The position numbers and the translations under genes were made by a program. The notes beneath the pieces were generated by a model. It ran no database searches and was not told where the DNA came from. It saw only the letters and a program-made list of their open reading frames with translations. DNA of 64,000 bases from Billgrantia azerbaijanica. GTDB taxonomy: Bacteria; Pseudomonadota; Gammaproteobacteria; Pseudomonadales; Halomonadaceae. Shown here piece by piece: positions 53,218 to 62,778 of the stretch; within the stretch, counting starts at the first letter, position 1, and each line of letters begins with the position of its first letter. The stretch is from positions 31,892-95,891 of the forward strand of contig SBLD01000008.1 of NCBI GenBank assembly GCA_004551485.1, in the 5' to 3' direction.

Positions 53218-54273
53218 ATGTCGCGCACCATCGCTCTGCTGGCCTATCCCGGCTGTCAGCTACTGGACGTCAGCGGCCCCTGGCAGGTCTTCGCCACCGC
53301 CAACGAACTCAGCGGGCGCACGCTCTACGGGTTGCACCTGGCCGCGGCACAGCCAGGCAGCGTGACCACCAACGGCGGCCTGCCCCTGCAGGCCGCCATC
53401 GCCTGGCGGCACCTGGACGACCTCGCGCCCCTGGATACGCTGCTGATCGCCGGGGGCAGCGGGGTGACGGCACAGTGCCGTGACCCGGCCCTGCTCGAGG
53501 TGCTGCGCCACCAGGCCGAGCGGGTGCGGCGCCTGGGCGCCATCTGCACCGGAGCCTTCCTGCTCGCCGCCGCCGGCTTGCTGGACGGACGCCGGGCGAC
53601 CACCCACTGGCGCCACTGCGCCCGCCTCGCCCGGGAGCACCCCGAGGTCGAAGTGCTGGACGACGCGCTCTACCTGGAATCCGGCGGCGTGCACACCAGC
53701 GCCGGGGTCACGGCCGGCATCGACCTGGCCCTGTCGCTGCTCGAAGCCGACCAGGGCAGCGAGCTGGCCGGGCGGGTGGCGCGCGAACTGGTGATGTTCC
53801 TGCACCGGCCCGGCGGGCAGTCCCAGTTCAGCGAGCTCCTCGCCCACCAGCAGAAGGCCAGCGGCCCCCTGCGGCGGCTGCTGGATCGGCTCCACGCCGA
53901 CCCCGGCCAGCCCTACCGGCTGGAGGAGATGGCGAACTCCATCGCCGTCTCGCCGCGCCACCTGTCGCGCCTGTTCCGCCGCCAGCTCAACACCACCCCT
54001 GCCAGCTACCTGACCCGCCTGCGTCTGGAACAGGCGCGGCTGGCCCTGATCGAGAGCCCCCAGCCGCTCTCCCTGGAGCGTCTGGCGCGGCACTGGCAAC
54101 TCGGCGGTGCCGAGCAGCTGCGACGCCTCTTCCTGCGCCACTACGGCATCCCGCCCTCGCTGTATCGCCAGCGTTTCGGCCATCACCCCGACACCCCCTC
54201 ACCCACCCAGGACGTCCAGGAGGTCCCATGCCCGTCAGCGTCACCCTGCTCTCCCTCTGCCAGGCCCTGCTGA
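53218..54273 (+). CDS. GlxA family transcriptional regulator (DJ-1/PfpI domain plus AraC HTH)
   Basis: A 351-aa regulator. Residues 1-170 form a class I glutamine-amidotransferase-like DJ-1/PfpI domain (LLAYPGCQLLDVSGPWQVFA) with the cysteine-elbow AICTGAFLLAAAGLLDG and TTHW. Residues about 220-325 are an AraC HTH (MANSIAVSPRHLSRLFRRQL and GGAEQLRRLFLRHYGIPPSL). The last about 20 residues are low-complexity Pro/Ser sequence read in a different frame over the next gene, which starts 46 bp before this stop. It may regulate that MFS gene. Ligand unknown; relatives control quaternary-amine or arginine use. Confidence 0.88.
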   Translation: MSRTIALLAYPGCQLLDVSGPWQVFATANELSGRTLYGLHLAAAQPGSVTTNGGLPLQAAIAWRHLDDLAPLDTLLIAGGSGVTAQCRDPALLEVLRHQAERVRRLGAICTGAFLLAAAGLLDGRRATTHWRHCARLAREHPEVEVLDDALYLESGGVHTSAGVTAGIDLALSLLEADQGSELAGRVARELVMFLHRPGGQSQFSELLAHQQKASGPLRRLLDRLHADPGQPYRLEEMANSIAVSPRHLSRLFRRQLNTTPASYLTRLRLEQARLALIESPQPLSLERLARHWQLGGAEQLRRLFLRHYGIPPSLYRQRFGHHPDTPSPTQDVQEVPCPSASPCSPSARPC

Positions 54274-55406
54274 TCAGCGGCAACATCCTGCTGATCGCCG
54301 TCTCGCCGCTGATCGGCGCGAGGCTCGCCCCCGACCCGGCCTGGTCGACCGCTCCGGTGGCCACCCAGTGGCTGGGGCTGATGTGTGCGACCATTCCCGC
54401 CTCGCTGATCATGGCGCGGCTGGGCCGCAGGCGCGGTTTCCTGCTCGGTAACCTGATGGGACTCGGGGGCGTGATGGTCGCCGCCCAGGCGCTGGTCGGC
54501 GAGCACTTCGCGCTGTTCATGCTCGGCACCTGGCTGATCGGCATCGGCATCGGCTTCGGCCAGCTCTACCGTTTCGCCGCCGTGGAGGCCGCTCCCCTAC
54601 TGCTGCGAGACCGCGCCATCGGCCTGGTGATGGGCGGCGGCGTGCTGGCCGCTTTCTTCGGCCCCTGGCTGGCCCGCTTCAGCCGCGAGCTGGCCGATAC
54701 CCCCTTTCTCGGCAGCTTCCTGGGACTCGGCGCGCTCTACCTGCTCGCCCTGGTCATCCTGCTGCTGACCCGCCTGCCGCCGCCCGAGGTCACCCACGGC
54801 GAGGGGCGGCCCCGCCCGCTCGGCGCGATCCTGCGCCAGCCGACGTTCCTGGTCGCCGTGATCGCGGCGCTGGTCGGCTATGGCGTCATGAACCTGGCGA
54901 TGACGGCCACCCCCCTGGCCATGGCCGCGCGGGGCTTCCACTTCGACCACGTCGCCACCACCATCCAGTGGCACGTGCTGGCGATGTTCCTGCCCTCCTT
55001 CGTGACCGGCCATCTCACGGCCCGCTTCGGTCCCCAGCGGATGATCGCCACCGGCTGCCTGCTGCTGGCGGCGTGCGGCCTGGTGGCCCAGGTCGAGGGC
55101 GGCGTGACCGGCTTCCACCTCTCCCTGATCCTGCTCGGGCTGGGCTGGAATTTCACCTTCCTGCCGGCCACCGGCCTGCTCACCGAGGCCTATCGGCCGA
55201 TCGAGAAGGCGCGCGCCCAGGCTGCCAACGAGTTCCTGGTCTTCTCCACCGTGGCCGTCACCGCCCTGCTCGCCGGCCCACTGGTCGACCGGCTCGGCTG
55301 GACGCTGCTCAACGCCCTGCTGATCCCCCTGGCGCTGTTGCCCATCGCCCTGGTGATCTGGCAACGGCTTGCCAGACGCCACCAACGCCCGCACATTAGC
55401 GGCTGA
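54228..55406 (+). CDS. MFS transporter
   Basis: A 392-aa integral membrane protein with about 12 TM helices; RLGRRRGFLLGNLMG is the loop 2-3 motif, and VMGGGVLAAFFGPWLA lies in TM5. GLGWNFTFLPATGLLTEAYRP and EKARAQAANEFLVF are like the YfmO/YddG-neighbour proteobacterial MFS group. The ATG at 54228 follows AGGAGG within the last codons of the GlxA-type regulator, so translation is probably coupled. The substrate is unknown. Confidence 0.85.
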   Translation: MPVSVTLLSLCQALLISGNILLIAVSPLIGARLAPDPAWSTAPVATQWLGLMCATIPASLIMARLGRRRGFLLGNLMGLGGVMVAAQALVGEHFALFMLGTWLIGIGIGFGQLYRFAAVEAAPLLLRDRAIGLVMGGGVLAAFFGPWLARFSRELADTPFLGSFLGLGALYLLALVILLLTRLPPPEVTHGEGRPRPLGAILRQPTFLVAVIAALVGYGVMNLAMTATPLAMAARGFHFDHVATTIQWHVLAMFLPSFVTGHLTARFGPQRMIATGCLLLAACGLVAQVEGGVTGFHLSLILLGLGWNFTFLPATGLLTEAYRPIEKARAQAANEFLVFSTVAVTALLAGPLVDRLGWTLLNALLIPLALLPIALVIWQRLARRHQRPHISG

Positions 55407-55432
55407 CAGTGCCGTGAAGGAAACCGTTACCC

Positions 55433-56824
55433 ATGCGCCAGCCCTTGGCTCGCGAACTCCATGACCTGCTCGAGCGCGGCCGTGACCGCCAGCTACGCCT
55501 GGCGGTCACCGGCCTGTCGCGCTCCGGCAAGACCGCCTTTCTCACCTCGCTGGTCAACCAGTTGCGCCACGCCGGGCTGGAGGCGCGCCTCGACCTGCTC
55601 CCCGCGGCTCGCGAGGAGCGCCTGCTCGGCGCCCGGCGCGTCAGCCAGCCGGACCTGGGCGTGCCGCGCTTTCCCTACGACCAGGCCATGGCCGCCCTCG
55701 ACGCCGACCCACCGCGCTGGCCGGAGCCCACCCGCGGCATCAGCGAGCTGCGCCTGTCGATCCGCTACCGCCCGGCGCGCAGCGGCCTGTGGCGCGGCGA
55801 CAGCGCCCAGCTCGCCCTGGACCTGTTCGACTACCCCGGCGAGTGGCTGCTCGACCTGCCGCTGCTGGACACGGACTACCCGAGCTGGAGCGCCCGGGTG
55901 CTGACCGGCACGGGGCAGGCGCGCCGGGCGCTGATGGCCGACTGGGAGGCGGCCGCGGCGCGCCTCGACCCGGCGGCGGAAGCCAACGAGGCCGAGCTCG
56001 CCGCCATCGCCGAGCAGTACGCCACGGCTCTGCGCGCCGCCCGCGAGGCCGGCTTCGCCGACCTGCAACCGGGACGCTTCCTGCTGCCGGGCGACCTCGA
56101 AGGCGCCCCGGTGCTGCAGTTCTTCCCCCTGCCTGGCCTCACCCAGGCCGACGCCGCCACCCTCGAGGCGCTGCCCCCGGAGAGCGTCTACGCCACCCTG
56201 GCCGCGCGCTTTCGCCACTACCAGCAGCACATCGTCAAGCCCTTCTACCGCGAGCACTTCCGCCGCTTCGACCGGCAGATCGTGCTGGTCGACGTGCTGG
56301 GGGCACTGAATGCCGGCCCCGAGCGCTTCGAGGACCTCTCCCGGGCGCTCGGCACCCTGATGCAGAGCTTCGACTACGGCAGGCGCAGCCTGCTCTCGCG
56401 CCTCTTCGCCCCGCGCATCGACCGGCTGGCCATCGCCGCCACCAAGGCCGATCACGTCACCCCGGAGCAGCACGCCCATCTCACCACCCTGCTCGAGGCG
56501 CTGCTCGCCGAGCCGCTCAAGGACCTGCGCTACGCCGACGTGCCGGTCAAGGCGCTCTCGCTGGCAGCGATCCGCGCCACCGAGGCGCGCGACGTCGTCC
56601 ATCAGGGCGAGCGCACCCCGGCGCTGCGCGGCACGACGCTGGACGGCGAGGAGGTCCTGCTGTTCCCCGGCGAGGTGCCGAGCCGCCTGCCCGATGCGGC
56701 CTTCTGGGCCCGGCAGGGCTTCGCCTTCAGCGCCTTTCGCCCGCCGCGCCGCGAGAGCGGCGCCCTGCCTCACATCCGCCTGGACGCCGCCCTCGACTGG
56801 CTGATCGGAGACAAGCTGCGATGA
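55433..56824 (+). CDS. ycjX: YcjX family P-loop NTPase
   Basis: A 463-aa protein of the DUF463/YcjX family. The P-loop is TGLSRSGKTAFLTSLVNQL, followed by DLFDYPGEWLLDLPLL (switch-like), ATKADHVTPEQHAHL (the NKxD-like specificity motif) and the C-terminal GEVPSRLPDAAFW. In E. coli ycjX-ycjF lie beside psp genes and are induced by envelope stress; no psp genes are here. The stop overlaps the next start (ATGA). Confidence 0.92.
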   Translation: MRQPLARELHDLLERGRDRQLRLAVTGLSRSGKTAFLTSLVNQLRHAGLEARLDLLPAAREERLLGARRVSQPDLGVPRFPYDQAMAALDADPPRWPEPTRGISELRLSIRYRPARSGLWRGDSAQLALDLFDYPGEWLLDLPLLDTDYPSWSARVLTGTGQARRALMADWEAAAARLDPAAEANEAELAAIAEQYATALRAAREAGFADLQPGRFLLPGDLEGAPVLQFFPLPGLTQADAATLEALPPESVYATLAARFRHYQQHIVKPFYREHFRRFDRQIVLVDVLGALNAGPERFEDLSRALGTLMQSFDYGRRSLLSRLFAPRIDRLAIAATKADHVTPEQHAHLTTLLEALLAEPLKDLRYADVPVKALSLAAIRATEARDVVHQGERTPALRGTTLDGEEVLLFPGEVPSRLPDAAFWARQGFAFSAFRPPRRESGALPHIRLDAALDWLIGDKLR

Positions 56825-57891
56825 ACGCCCCCACGCCCGACCGCGACGACCCGCGCCCCGGCCGCCGTTTCACGCTGGACGAACCCGAGGCCCCGCCCGC
56901 GCAGCCGGGCCCCGCCCCGCGCCAGGACTTCACGACCGAGCAGCCCTCCTATCCGGTGACGACGCGGCCCGCGGCGAGTGTCGCCGAGCGCGACCTGGAG
57001 CTCGGCCTGATGCGCCCGCGCAAGCGTCGCTGGGGGCTCGCCGCGCTACTGGGCGGCGGCCTGGCGCTGGGTGCGGCGGAGTTTGCCGTGACGCTGCCGG
57101 CGGCGCTGACCGGCGGCGACTGGCTCGCCGGCGGCTGGCACCTGCTGGGCCTCGGCGCCGTCGCGCTGGGCGCCACGGCGCTCGCGCGCGAGGCCGGGCG
57201 GCTGCGTCGGCTGCGCCGCCACGACCGGCTGCGCGAGCGCCTGGCCCGCCTGCCGCAGGCCGACGCCCGGCAGGCCATGGGCCTGGCCCGCGAGCTCAAG
57301 CGCCAGCTCGCTCTCGACGACGACCACCCCCACTGGCTCGCCTTTCGCGATGCTGCCGAGGCCCACCACGGCGGTGACGAGCTGCACGCCCTGCTGGCCC
57401 ACCACCTGCTCGCGCCCCGTGACCGCGAGGCGCGTCGGCTGATCTCGCGGATGTCGGGGGAGACGGCGGTGATGGTAGCAATGAGCCCGATGACGCTGGT
57501 CGACATGGGCCTGGTGGCCTGGCGCAACCTGGCGATGATCGACAAGGTGTGTCGGCTCTACGGCCTGGAACTCGGCTACGCCAGTCGCCTGCGCCTGCTG
57601 CGCGGCGTGCTTCACAGCATGGCCTTCGCCGGCGCTTCGGAGCTGGCCAGCGAGGCCGGCATGGAGATGCTGTCGCTGAACCTCGCCGGGCGCCTCTCGA
57701 CCCGTGCCGGCCAGGGGCTCGGCATCGGCCTGCTGAGTGCCCGCCTGGGGCTGCGCACCCAGCGCCTGACCCGCCCGCTCGCCTTCGCCGACGACGAGGC
57801 ACCGCGGCTTGGCGACCTGCGCCGCGAGCTGTGGCAGCAGTTGCGCCGGCTGGAGACGAAGGAACGCGACGGCGGCGGGCACAACCCTTGA
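56821..57891 (+). CDS. ycjF: YcjF family membrane protein (TIGR01620/DUF697)
   Basis: A 356-aa inner-membrane protein. A Pro-rich cytoplasmic N-terminus (residues 1-70) leads to two TM helices (AALLGGGLALGAAEFAVTL and GWHLLGLGAVALGATALA), then a coiled basic region and the DUF697 part (AMSPMTLVDMGLVAWRNLAM and SMAFAGASELASEAGMEMLS). The start overlaps the ycjX stop by 4 bp, so the two are a co-translated pair as in E. coli. Confidence 0.9.
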   Translation: MNAPTPDRDDPRPGRRFTLDEPEAPPAQPGPAPRQDFTTEQPSYPVTTRPAASVAERDLELGLMRPRKRRWGLAALLGGGLALGAAEFAVTLPAALTGGDWLAGGWHLLGLGAVALGATALAREAGRLRRLRRHDRLRERLARLPQADARQAMGLARELKRQLALDDDHPHWLAFRDAAEAHHGGDELHALLAHHLLAPRDREARRLISRMSGETAVMVAMSPMTLVDMGLVAWRNLAMIDKVCRLYGLELGYASRLRLLRGVLHSMAFAGASELASEAGMEMLSLNLAGRLSTRAGQGLGIGLLSARLGLRTQRLTRPLAFADDEAPRLGDLRRELWQQLRRLETKERDGGGHNP

Positions 57892-57899
57892 TCTCGGTC

Positions 57900-57928
57900 A
57901 TGACAGGTGGACGCCCAGTGGCTAGGCT
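57900..57928 (+). promoter_or_regulatory. Possible promoter of the universal stress protein gene
   Basis: ATGACA, a 17-base spacer and TAGGCT, about 50 bases before the uspA-like start. The -10 box is weak. Confidence 0.35.
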
Positions 57929-57976
57929 CGTAAGGACGAAGCCGCCTTACCTTTATCGGCCACACAGGACACCGCC

Positions 57977-58417
57977 ATGTTCAAGACCCTACTGGTTCCC
58001 GTCGACGGTTCGGAACACGCCAAGAAAGCGCTGGCCGTGGCCTGCCAGCTCGCCCGCCAGAACGACGCCACGCTGCACATCCTGCACATTCCCGAGGCGC
58101 TCGCCCACGAGACCACGCTGGTGTGGGGAATCGGCGCCATCGCCCTGGAGGCCTCCCGCGAGGACCTCGAGCGCACCGGACGGCAGGTCGTCGACCGCGC
58201 CGCCGAGGACGCCCGTCAGCAGGGGGCTCCCCGGGTCGAGACGATCATTGCCCAGGGCGAACCCGCGCGCACCATCGTCAGCGAGGCGCGCAAGAGCGGG
58301 GCCGACGCCATCGTCATGGGCAGCCGCGGCCTCAGCGACATCACGGGCCTGATCGTCGGCAGCACCTCCCACAAGGTCAGTCACGCCGCCACCTGCACGG
58401 TGATCACCGTGCGCTGA
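57977..58417 (+). CDS. Universal stress protein UspA family
   Basis: A 146-aa single-domain Usp. KTLLVPVDGSEHAKKALAVA is the N-terminal strand and helix. The ATP-binding consensus G-2x-G-9x-G-S/T is present (GSRGLSDITGLIVGSTS), followed by HKVSHAATCTVITVR, so it belongs to the ATP-binding UspFG-type class. The ATG at 57977 follows AGGA. It is convergent with the sugar ABC operon. Confidence 0.92.
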   Translation: MFKTLLVPVDGSEHAKKALAVACQLARQNDATLHILHIPEALAHETTLVWGIGAIALEASREDLERTGRQVVDRAAEDARQQGAPRVETIIAQGEPARTIVSEARKSGADAIVMGSRGLSDITGLIVGSTSHKVSHAATCTVITVR

Positions 58418-58475
58418 ACGGCCACCAGGATCGCCCTCCGCGAAGACGAAGGAACGGCGACCCTGGCGTGCCGGA

Positions 58476-59597
58476 TCAGGCCAGGCGCTGCTCCGTGTCG
58501 CGGTCGAAGAGCACGGCGCGCGCCATGTCGATGCGCAGGGGGAGCCGCTCACCCGCGGCCACCCGGCACTTGGGCCCGACCCGGGCCGTTGCCTCGCCCT
58601 CCCCCAGCGGCAGCTGCAGCAGGATGTCGGCCCCGGTGGGTTCGACCACCGTGATGCGAGGGGTGAGGAGCACGCCCATGTCATGGTCGCGCAGGCGCGT
58701 GTCGTCCTCGGCGAAGTGCTCGGGCCGCAGACCCAGGATCACCGGCCGCCCCACCCGCTCGGCCATCGCCGGCGTCTCCCGCTCGTGCGGCCACGGCAGG
58801 CGCAGCGTCTCCTCCCCGGGGGTGTCGACCCGCAGCCGATACGCCCCCGCCTCGCCCTCCAGCGTGGCGGTGATGAAGTTCATCGACGGCGAGCCCATGA
58901 AGCCGGCGACGAACAGATCCACCGGGTCGTTGTAGACCTCGTCGGGGGTTCCCAGCTGCAGGATACGGCCATCGCGCATCACCGCGATGCAGTCGGCGAG
59001 CGTCATCGCCTCGATCTGGTCGTGGGTGACGTAGACGATAGTGGTGCCGAGACGCTGGTGGAGCTTCTTGATCTCGGTGCGCATATCGACGCGTAGCTTG
59101 GCATCCAGGTTGGAGAGCGGCTCGTCGAACAGGTAGACCTTGGGCTCGCGGGCGAGCGCCCGGCCCATGGCCACCCGCTGGCGCTGGCCACCGGAGAGTT
59201 GCGACGGCTTGCGGTCGAGCAGGTGCGAGATCTGCAGCAGGTCGGCGACCCGCTCCACGGCGGCGTCGCGTTCCGCCCTGGGCACCTTGCGCATCTCCAG
59301 GCCGAAGCTGATGTTCTGTCGCACCGTCATGCTCGGATAGAGCGCATAGGACTGGAACACCATGGCGATGTCGCGCTCCGCCGGGGTCTGCCAGGTGACG
59401 TCCTCGCCGGCGATACGGATTTCCCCATCGGTGACCGGCTCCAGGCCGGCGATGGCGTTCATCAGCGTCGACTTGCCACAGCCCGACGGGCCCACGAGGA
59501 TCAGGAACTCACCCGAGTCGATCGCCAGGCTGACCTCCTTGAGCACGCGTTCGCTGCCGAAGTCCTTGCAGACGTTGTGGATTTCCAGAGCGGCCAT
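58476..59597 (-). CDS. Sugar ABC transporter ATP-binding protein (MalK/UgpC type)
   Basis: A 373-aa ATPase of a carbohydrate importer. Walker A GPSGCGKST (36-44), Q-loop FQSYALYP, signature LSGGQRQ (134-140) and Walker B VYLFDEP (154-160) with H-loop VTHDQ are intact. The C-terminal TOBE/regulatory domain begins near 240 (ILGLRPEHFAED). The ATG at 59595-59597 follows AGAGG. It is the last gene of the binding protein-permease-permease-ATPase operon and matches the gtsD/gltK position of Pseudomonas glucose systems. Confidence 0.92.
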   Translation of the reverse strand: MAALEIHNVCKDFGSERVLKEVSLAIDSGEFLILVGPSGCGKSTLMNAIAGLEPVTDGEIRIAGEDVTWQTPAERDIAMVFQSYALYPSMTVRQNISFGLEMRKVPRAERDAAVERVADLLQISHLLDRKPSQLSGGQRQRVAMGRALAREPKVYLFDEPLSNLDAKLRVDMRTEIKKLHQRLGTTIVYVTHDQIEAMTLADCIAVMRDGRILQLGTPDEVYNDPVDLFVAGFMGSPSMNFITATLEGEAGAYRLRVDTPGEETLRLPWPHERETPAMAERVGRPVILGLRPEHFAEDDTRLRDHDMGVLLTPRITVVEPTGADILLQLPLGEGEATARVGPKCRVAAGERLPLRIDMARAVLFDRDTEQRLA

Positions 59598-59624
59598 GTT
59601 CGTTACCTCTTGTCGTTCGGAAGT

Positions 59625-60503
59625 TCAGCCCTTCACGGAACCGGCGGTCAGCCCGCGGACGAAGTATTTGCCGGCCAACACGTAGACCAGCAGGGTGGGC
59701 AGCGCGGCGATCATCGTCGCGGCCATGTCGACGTTGTACTCGCGCACGCCGGTGGAGGTGTTGACCAGGTTGTTGAGGGCCACGGTGACCGGCTGGGTAT
59801 CGTGGGCGGAGAAGGCCACCCCGAACAGGAAGTCGTTCCAGATCTGGGTGAACTGCCAGATCACGGAGACCACGATGATCGGGGCCGAGACCGGCAGCAG
59901 GATGCGCCAGAAGATGCGGAAGAAGCCGGCGCCGTCCAGCTTGGCGGCCGACACCAGCTCGCTGGGCACCGCCACGTAGAAGTTGCGGAAGAACAGCGTG
60001 GTGAAGGCGATGCCGAACACGACGTGCACCAGGATCAGCCCTGCCCGGGAACTCGACAGCCCCAGCCAGCCCAGCGTCTGCGCCATGGGCAGCAGCACCA
60101 CCTGGAAGGGGATGAAGCAGCCGAATAGCGTCAAGGCGAAGAGCAGCTCCGAGCCCTTGAAGCGCCACTTGGTCAGGGCATAGCCGTTGAGCGCCCCGAT
60201 GACCGTCGAGATCAGCACCGCCGGCACCACGATGGCGATGGAGTTCCAGAAGTAGCCGCCCACCCCTTCGCAGCGCATGCCGGTGCACGCCTCGCCCCAG
60301 GCCTTGAGCCAGGGCGCCAGGGTCGGCGACTGGGGCAGCGCCAGCAGGCTGCCGGCACTGATCTCGCCGAGCGGCTTGACCGAGGTGATCAGCATCACCG
60401 CCAGCGGCAGCAGGTAGAACAGCGCGGCCAGGACCAGCACGGCGTAGAGCGTGAACCGGCCGAGCCGGGCGCCGAACGTGCGGCGACGAATCACGTTATC
60501 CAT
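59625..60503 (-). CDS. Sugar ABC transporter permease (MalG type)
   Basis: A 292-aa inner-membrane protein with six TM helices. The EAA loop that docks on the ATPase reads ELVSAAKLDGAGFFRIFWRI. PSELVSAAKLDGA and IWNDFLFGVAFS are typical of MalG-like CUT1 permeases. The insertion EACTGMRCEGVGGYFWNS in the first periplasmic loop carries two cysteines. The start overlaps the preceding permease stop by 8 bp. Confidence 0.92.
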   Translation of the reverse strand: MDNVIRRRTFGARLGRFTLYAVLVLAALFYLLPLAVMLITSVKPLGEISAGSLLALPQSPTLAPWLKAWGEACTGMRCEGVGGYFWNSIAIVVPAVLISTVIGALNGYALTKWRFKGSELLFALTLFGCFIPFQVVLLPMAQTLGWLGLSSSRAGLILVHVVFGIAFTTLFFRNFYVAVPSELVSAAKLDGAGFFRIFWRILLPVSAPIIVVSVIWQFTQIWNDFLFGVAFSAHDTQPVTVALNNLVNTSTGVREYNVDMAATMIAALPTLLVYVLAGKYFVRGLTAGSVKG

Positions 60504-61425
60504 GGCGGCGGCTCCTCAGTTCGGAATAAAGGTAGGGAATCAGGATCGCCAGCACGCCCCCCAGCATCAGCATGGCGCTGGCCGAGCCCAGGCCGACCTG
60601 CGCCCGGGTGAAGGCGTGGGCGTACATGAAGGTGGCCGGGAGGTCGGAGGCGTAGCCGGGCCCGCCGCCGGTCAGCGCCACCACCAGGTCGAAGCTCTTG
60701 ATGGCGATGTGGGCCAGGATCATCACCGCGCTGAACACCACCGGGCGCAGGCACGGCAGCACCACGCGCCGGTAGATGCGCGGCAGGCTGGCGCCATCGA
60801 GCTGGGCGGCCTTGATGATGCTGTCGTCGATGCCGCGCAGGCCGGCCAGGAACAGCGCCATGACGAACCCGGAGGCCTGCCAGACCGCGGCGATCACCAG
60901 GGTGTAGACGGCCATGTCGGGATCGACCAGCCAGTCGAAGGTGAAGCTCTCGAAGCCCCAGCCACGCACCATGGCCTGGATGCCGAGGCCGGGGTTGAGC
61001 AGCCACTTCCAGACCACGCCGGTGACGATGAAGGAGAGCGCCATGGGGTAGAGGTAGACGGTGCGCAGCGCGCCCTCCTGGCGGATGCGCTGGTCGAGCA
61101 GGATGGCCAGCAGCAGGCCCAGCGCGAGGCAGATCGCCACGAACAGGCCACCGAACACCACCAGGTTGGTGGAGGCGACCCACCAGCGGTCGTTGGCCAT
61201 CAGCCGGGCGTACTGGGCGAAACCGACGAACTCGTAGCTGGGCAGCATGCGCGAGTTGGTCAGCGACAGGACGAAGGTCCACAGCATGAAGCCGTAGACG
61301 AAGAACAGGGAGATGGCGACCGACGGCGCCAGCACCAGCTTGGGTAGCCAGGCCTGCAGCGCGGCCGCGGGGCTGCGCCGCGTGCCGGGGCCGGCCGGGC
61401 GCGCCAGGGAGCTTGACAAGGACAT
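60496..61425 (-). CDS. Sugar ABC transporter permease (MalF type)
   Basis: A 309-aa membrane protein with six TM helices and the EAA loop IIKAAQLDGASLPRIYRRVV. VKWLL-type segments (VVWKWLLNPGLGIQ) and LTGGGPGYASDLPATFMY are characteristic of CUT1 permeases of the glucose/mannose group. It lies 76 bp after the binding-protein gene, with a stable hairpin in the gap, and overlaps the second permease. Confidence 0.92.
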   Translation of the reverse strand: MSLSSSLARPAGPGTRRSPAAALQAWLPKLVLAPSVAISLFFVYGFMLWTFVLSLTNSRMLPSYEFVGFAQYARLMANDRWWVASTNLVVFGGLFVAICLALGLLLAILLDQRIRQEGALRTVYLYPMALSFIVTGVVWKWLLNPGLGIQAMVRGWGFESFTFDWLVDPDMAVYTLVIAAVWQASGFVMALFLAGLRGIDDSIIKAAQLDGASLPRIYRRVVLPCLRPVVFSAVMILAHIAIKSFDLVVALTGGGPGYASDLPATFMYAHAFTRAQVGLGSASAMLMLGGVLAILIPYLYSELRSRRHG

Positions 61426-61455
61426 GGGGAAACCTCAGCGATGAAGGGGGCGCTT

Positions 61456-61496
61456 GGCCGTGCCGGACGCGAGCCTGGGCCCGCCCCGACACGGCC
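61456..61496 (-). promoter_or_regulatory. Intercistronic hairpin between binding-protein and permease genes
   Basis: GGCCGTGCCGG (61456-61466) pairs with CCGACACGGCC (61486-61496), 11 bp with one G-T pair, loop 19. No T run follows. Such hairpins commonly protect the binding-protein mRNA or attenuate read-through into permease genes. Confidence 0.55.
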
Positions 61497-61501
61497 GCGG
61501 G

Positions 61502-62761
61502 TTACAGGACCGCCTGGGCGGCGTTCACCATGCGCCGGGCGGCCTCCTCGGCTTCCAGGTCGGGCGAGTTGAAGTAGTTGGTGACGACGTCGAAGAGGGC
61601 GCCCTGGACGTCGGCGCGCACGGCCATGCCGTGGGCCATGCTGGGCACCAGCCCCCCCTGCTCGGCGGTCTGCCGGAAGGCCTCCTGCGAGCGCTGGGCG
61701 CAGGTATCGAACTCGCTCATGTCCAGGTCGGGGCGCGCGGGGATCGAGCCCTTGGCCTTGTTGAAGGCCTCCTGGAAGGTGGGTTCCAGCACCAGCCGTG
61801 CCAGCGCCTGCTGGGCCTCGCGCTCCTCGCCCTCGACGCGGAACATGGCCAGGCTGTCGATGTTGAAGGTGAAGGCGTCCTGGGTGCCCGGCGCGGCGGC
61901 ACACAGGTAGTCCACGCCGGCGGTGAGCCCGGCGGCGGTGAACTCGCCCTTGGCCCAGTCGCCCATCAGTTGCATGGCGGCGTCGCCGTTGATCACCATG
62001 GAGGTGGCGATGTTCCAGTCGCGTCCGGGCATGTCGTCGTCCATCAAGGTGCGCAGCCGCTTGAAGGTCTCGAGCGCCTCGATCATCGTCGCGCTGCCCA
62101 GCGCCTCGGGATCGAGCTCGACCAGCGCCTGGCGGTAGAAGTCAGTGCCGGCGGTGGCCAGCAGCACGGTCTCGAAGACGGTGGCGTCCTGCCAGGCCTG
62201 GCCGCCGTGGGCCAGCGGCACGTAGCCCGCCTCGCGGATCGCCTCGCCGGCGGCGAACAGCTCGTCCAGCGTGGTCGGCATCGCCACGCCGGCCGCCTCG
62301 AGCACCTCGGGGTTGGCCCACAGCCAGTTGACGCGGTGCACGTTGACCGGCACGGCCACGTACTGACCGTCGTGGCGCATGATGTCGGCCACCGTCGGCG
62401 GCAGCAGCGTGTCCCAGCCCTCGGCCTCGGCGACCCCGTCGAGCTCGCCGAGCAGCCCCAGCTCGCCCCACTCCTGGATCTCGGGCCCCTTGATCTGCGC
62501 CGCCGAGGGCGGGTTGCCGGACATGGCGCGTGACTTCAGCACGGTCATGGCGGTCTCGCCACCGCCGCCGGCCACGGCGAAGTCCTGCCAGCCGTAACCC
62601 TCGGCCTCCATCAGCTCCTTGAGCACGTTGGCGGCGCGCGCCTCGCCGCCGGAGGTCCACCAGTGCAGCACCTCCACCTCGGCGGCGTGGGCGCTGGACA
62701 GGCTCAGCGCGCCGGCCAGGGAGGCGGCCAGGACGAACGGGGTCTTCTTGAAGGCATTCAT
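61502..62761 (-). CDS. Sugar ABC transporter substrate-binding protein (glucose/mannose type)
   Basis: A 419-aa periplasmic protein with a Sec signal peptide cut after SSAHA. The mature start [20 protein letters not shown] and the [17 protein letters not shown] block resemble the glucose-binding protein of Pseudomonas (GtsA, PA3190). [14 protein letters not shown] is in the sugar cleft region. The ATG at 62759-62761 follows AGGAG. It heads the importer operon and follows a sensor-kinase gene, as in Pseudomonas where GtrS-GltR controls glucose uptake. Confidence 0.9.
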   Translation of the reverse strand: MNAFKKTPFVLAASLAGALSLSSAHAAEVEVLHWWTSGGEARAANVLKELMEAEGYGWQDFAVAGGGGETAMTVLKSRAMSGNPPSAAQIKGPEIQEWGELGLLGELDGVAEAEGWDTLLPPTVADIMRHDGQYVAVPVNVHRVNWLWANPEVLEAAGVAMPTTLDELFAAGEAIREAGYVPLAHGGQAWQDATVFETVLLATAGTDFYRQALVELDPEALGSATMIEALETFKRLRTLMDDDMPGRDWNIATSMVINGDAAMQLMGDWAKGEFTAAGLTAGVDYLCAAAPGTQDAFTFNIDSLAMFRVEGEEREAQQALARLVLEPTFQEAFNKAKGSIPARPDLDMSEFDTCAQRSQEAFRQTAEQGGLVPSMAHGMAVRADVQGALFDVVTNYFNSPDLEAEEAARRMVNAAQAVL

Positions 62762-62778
62762 GGCATGCTCCTGCTGTT

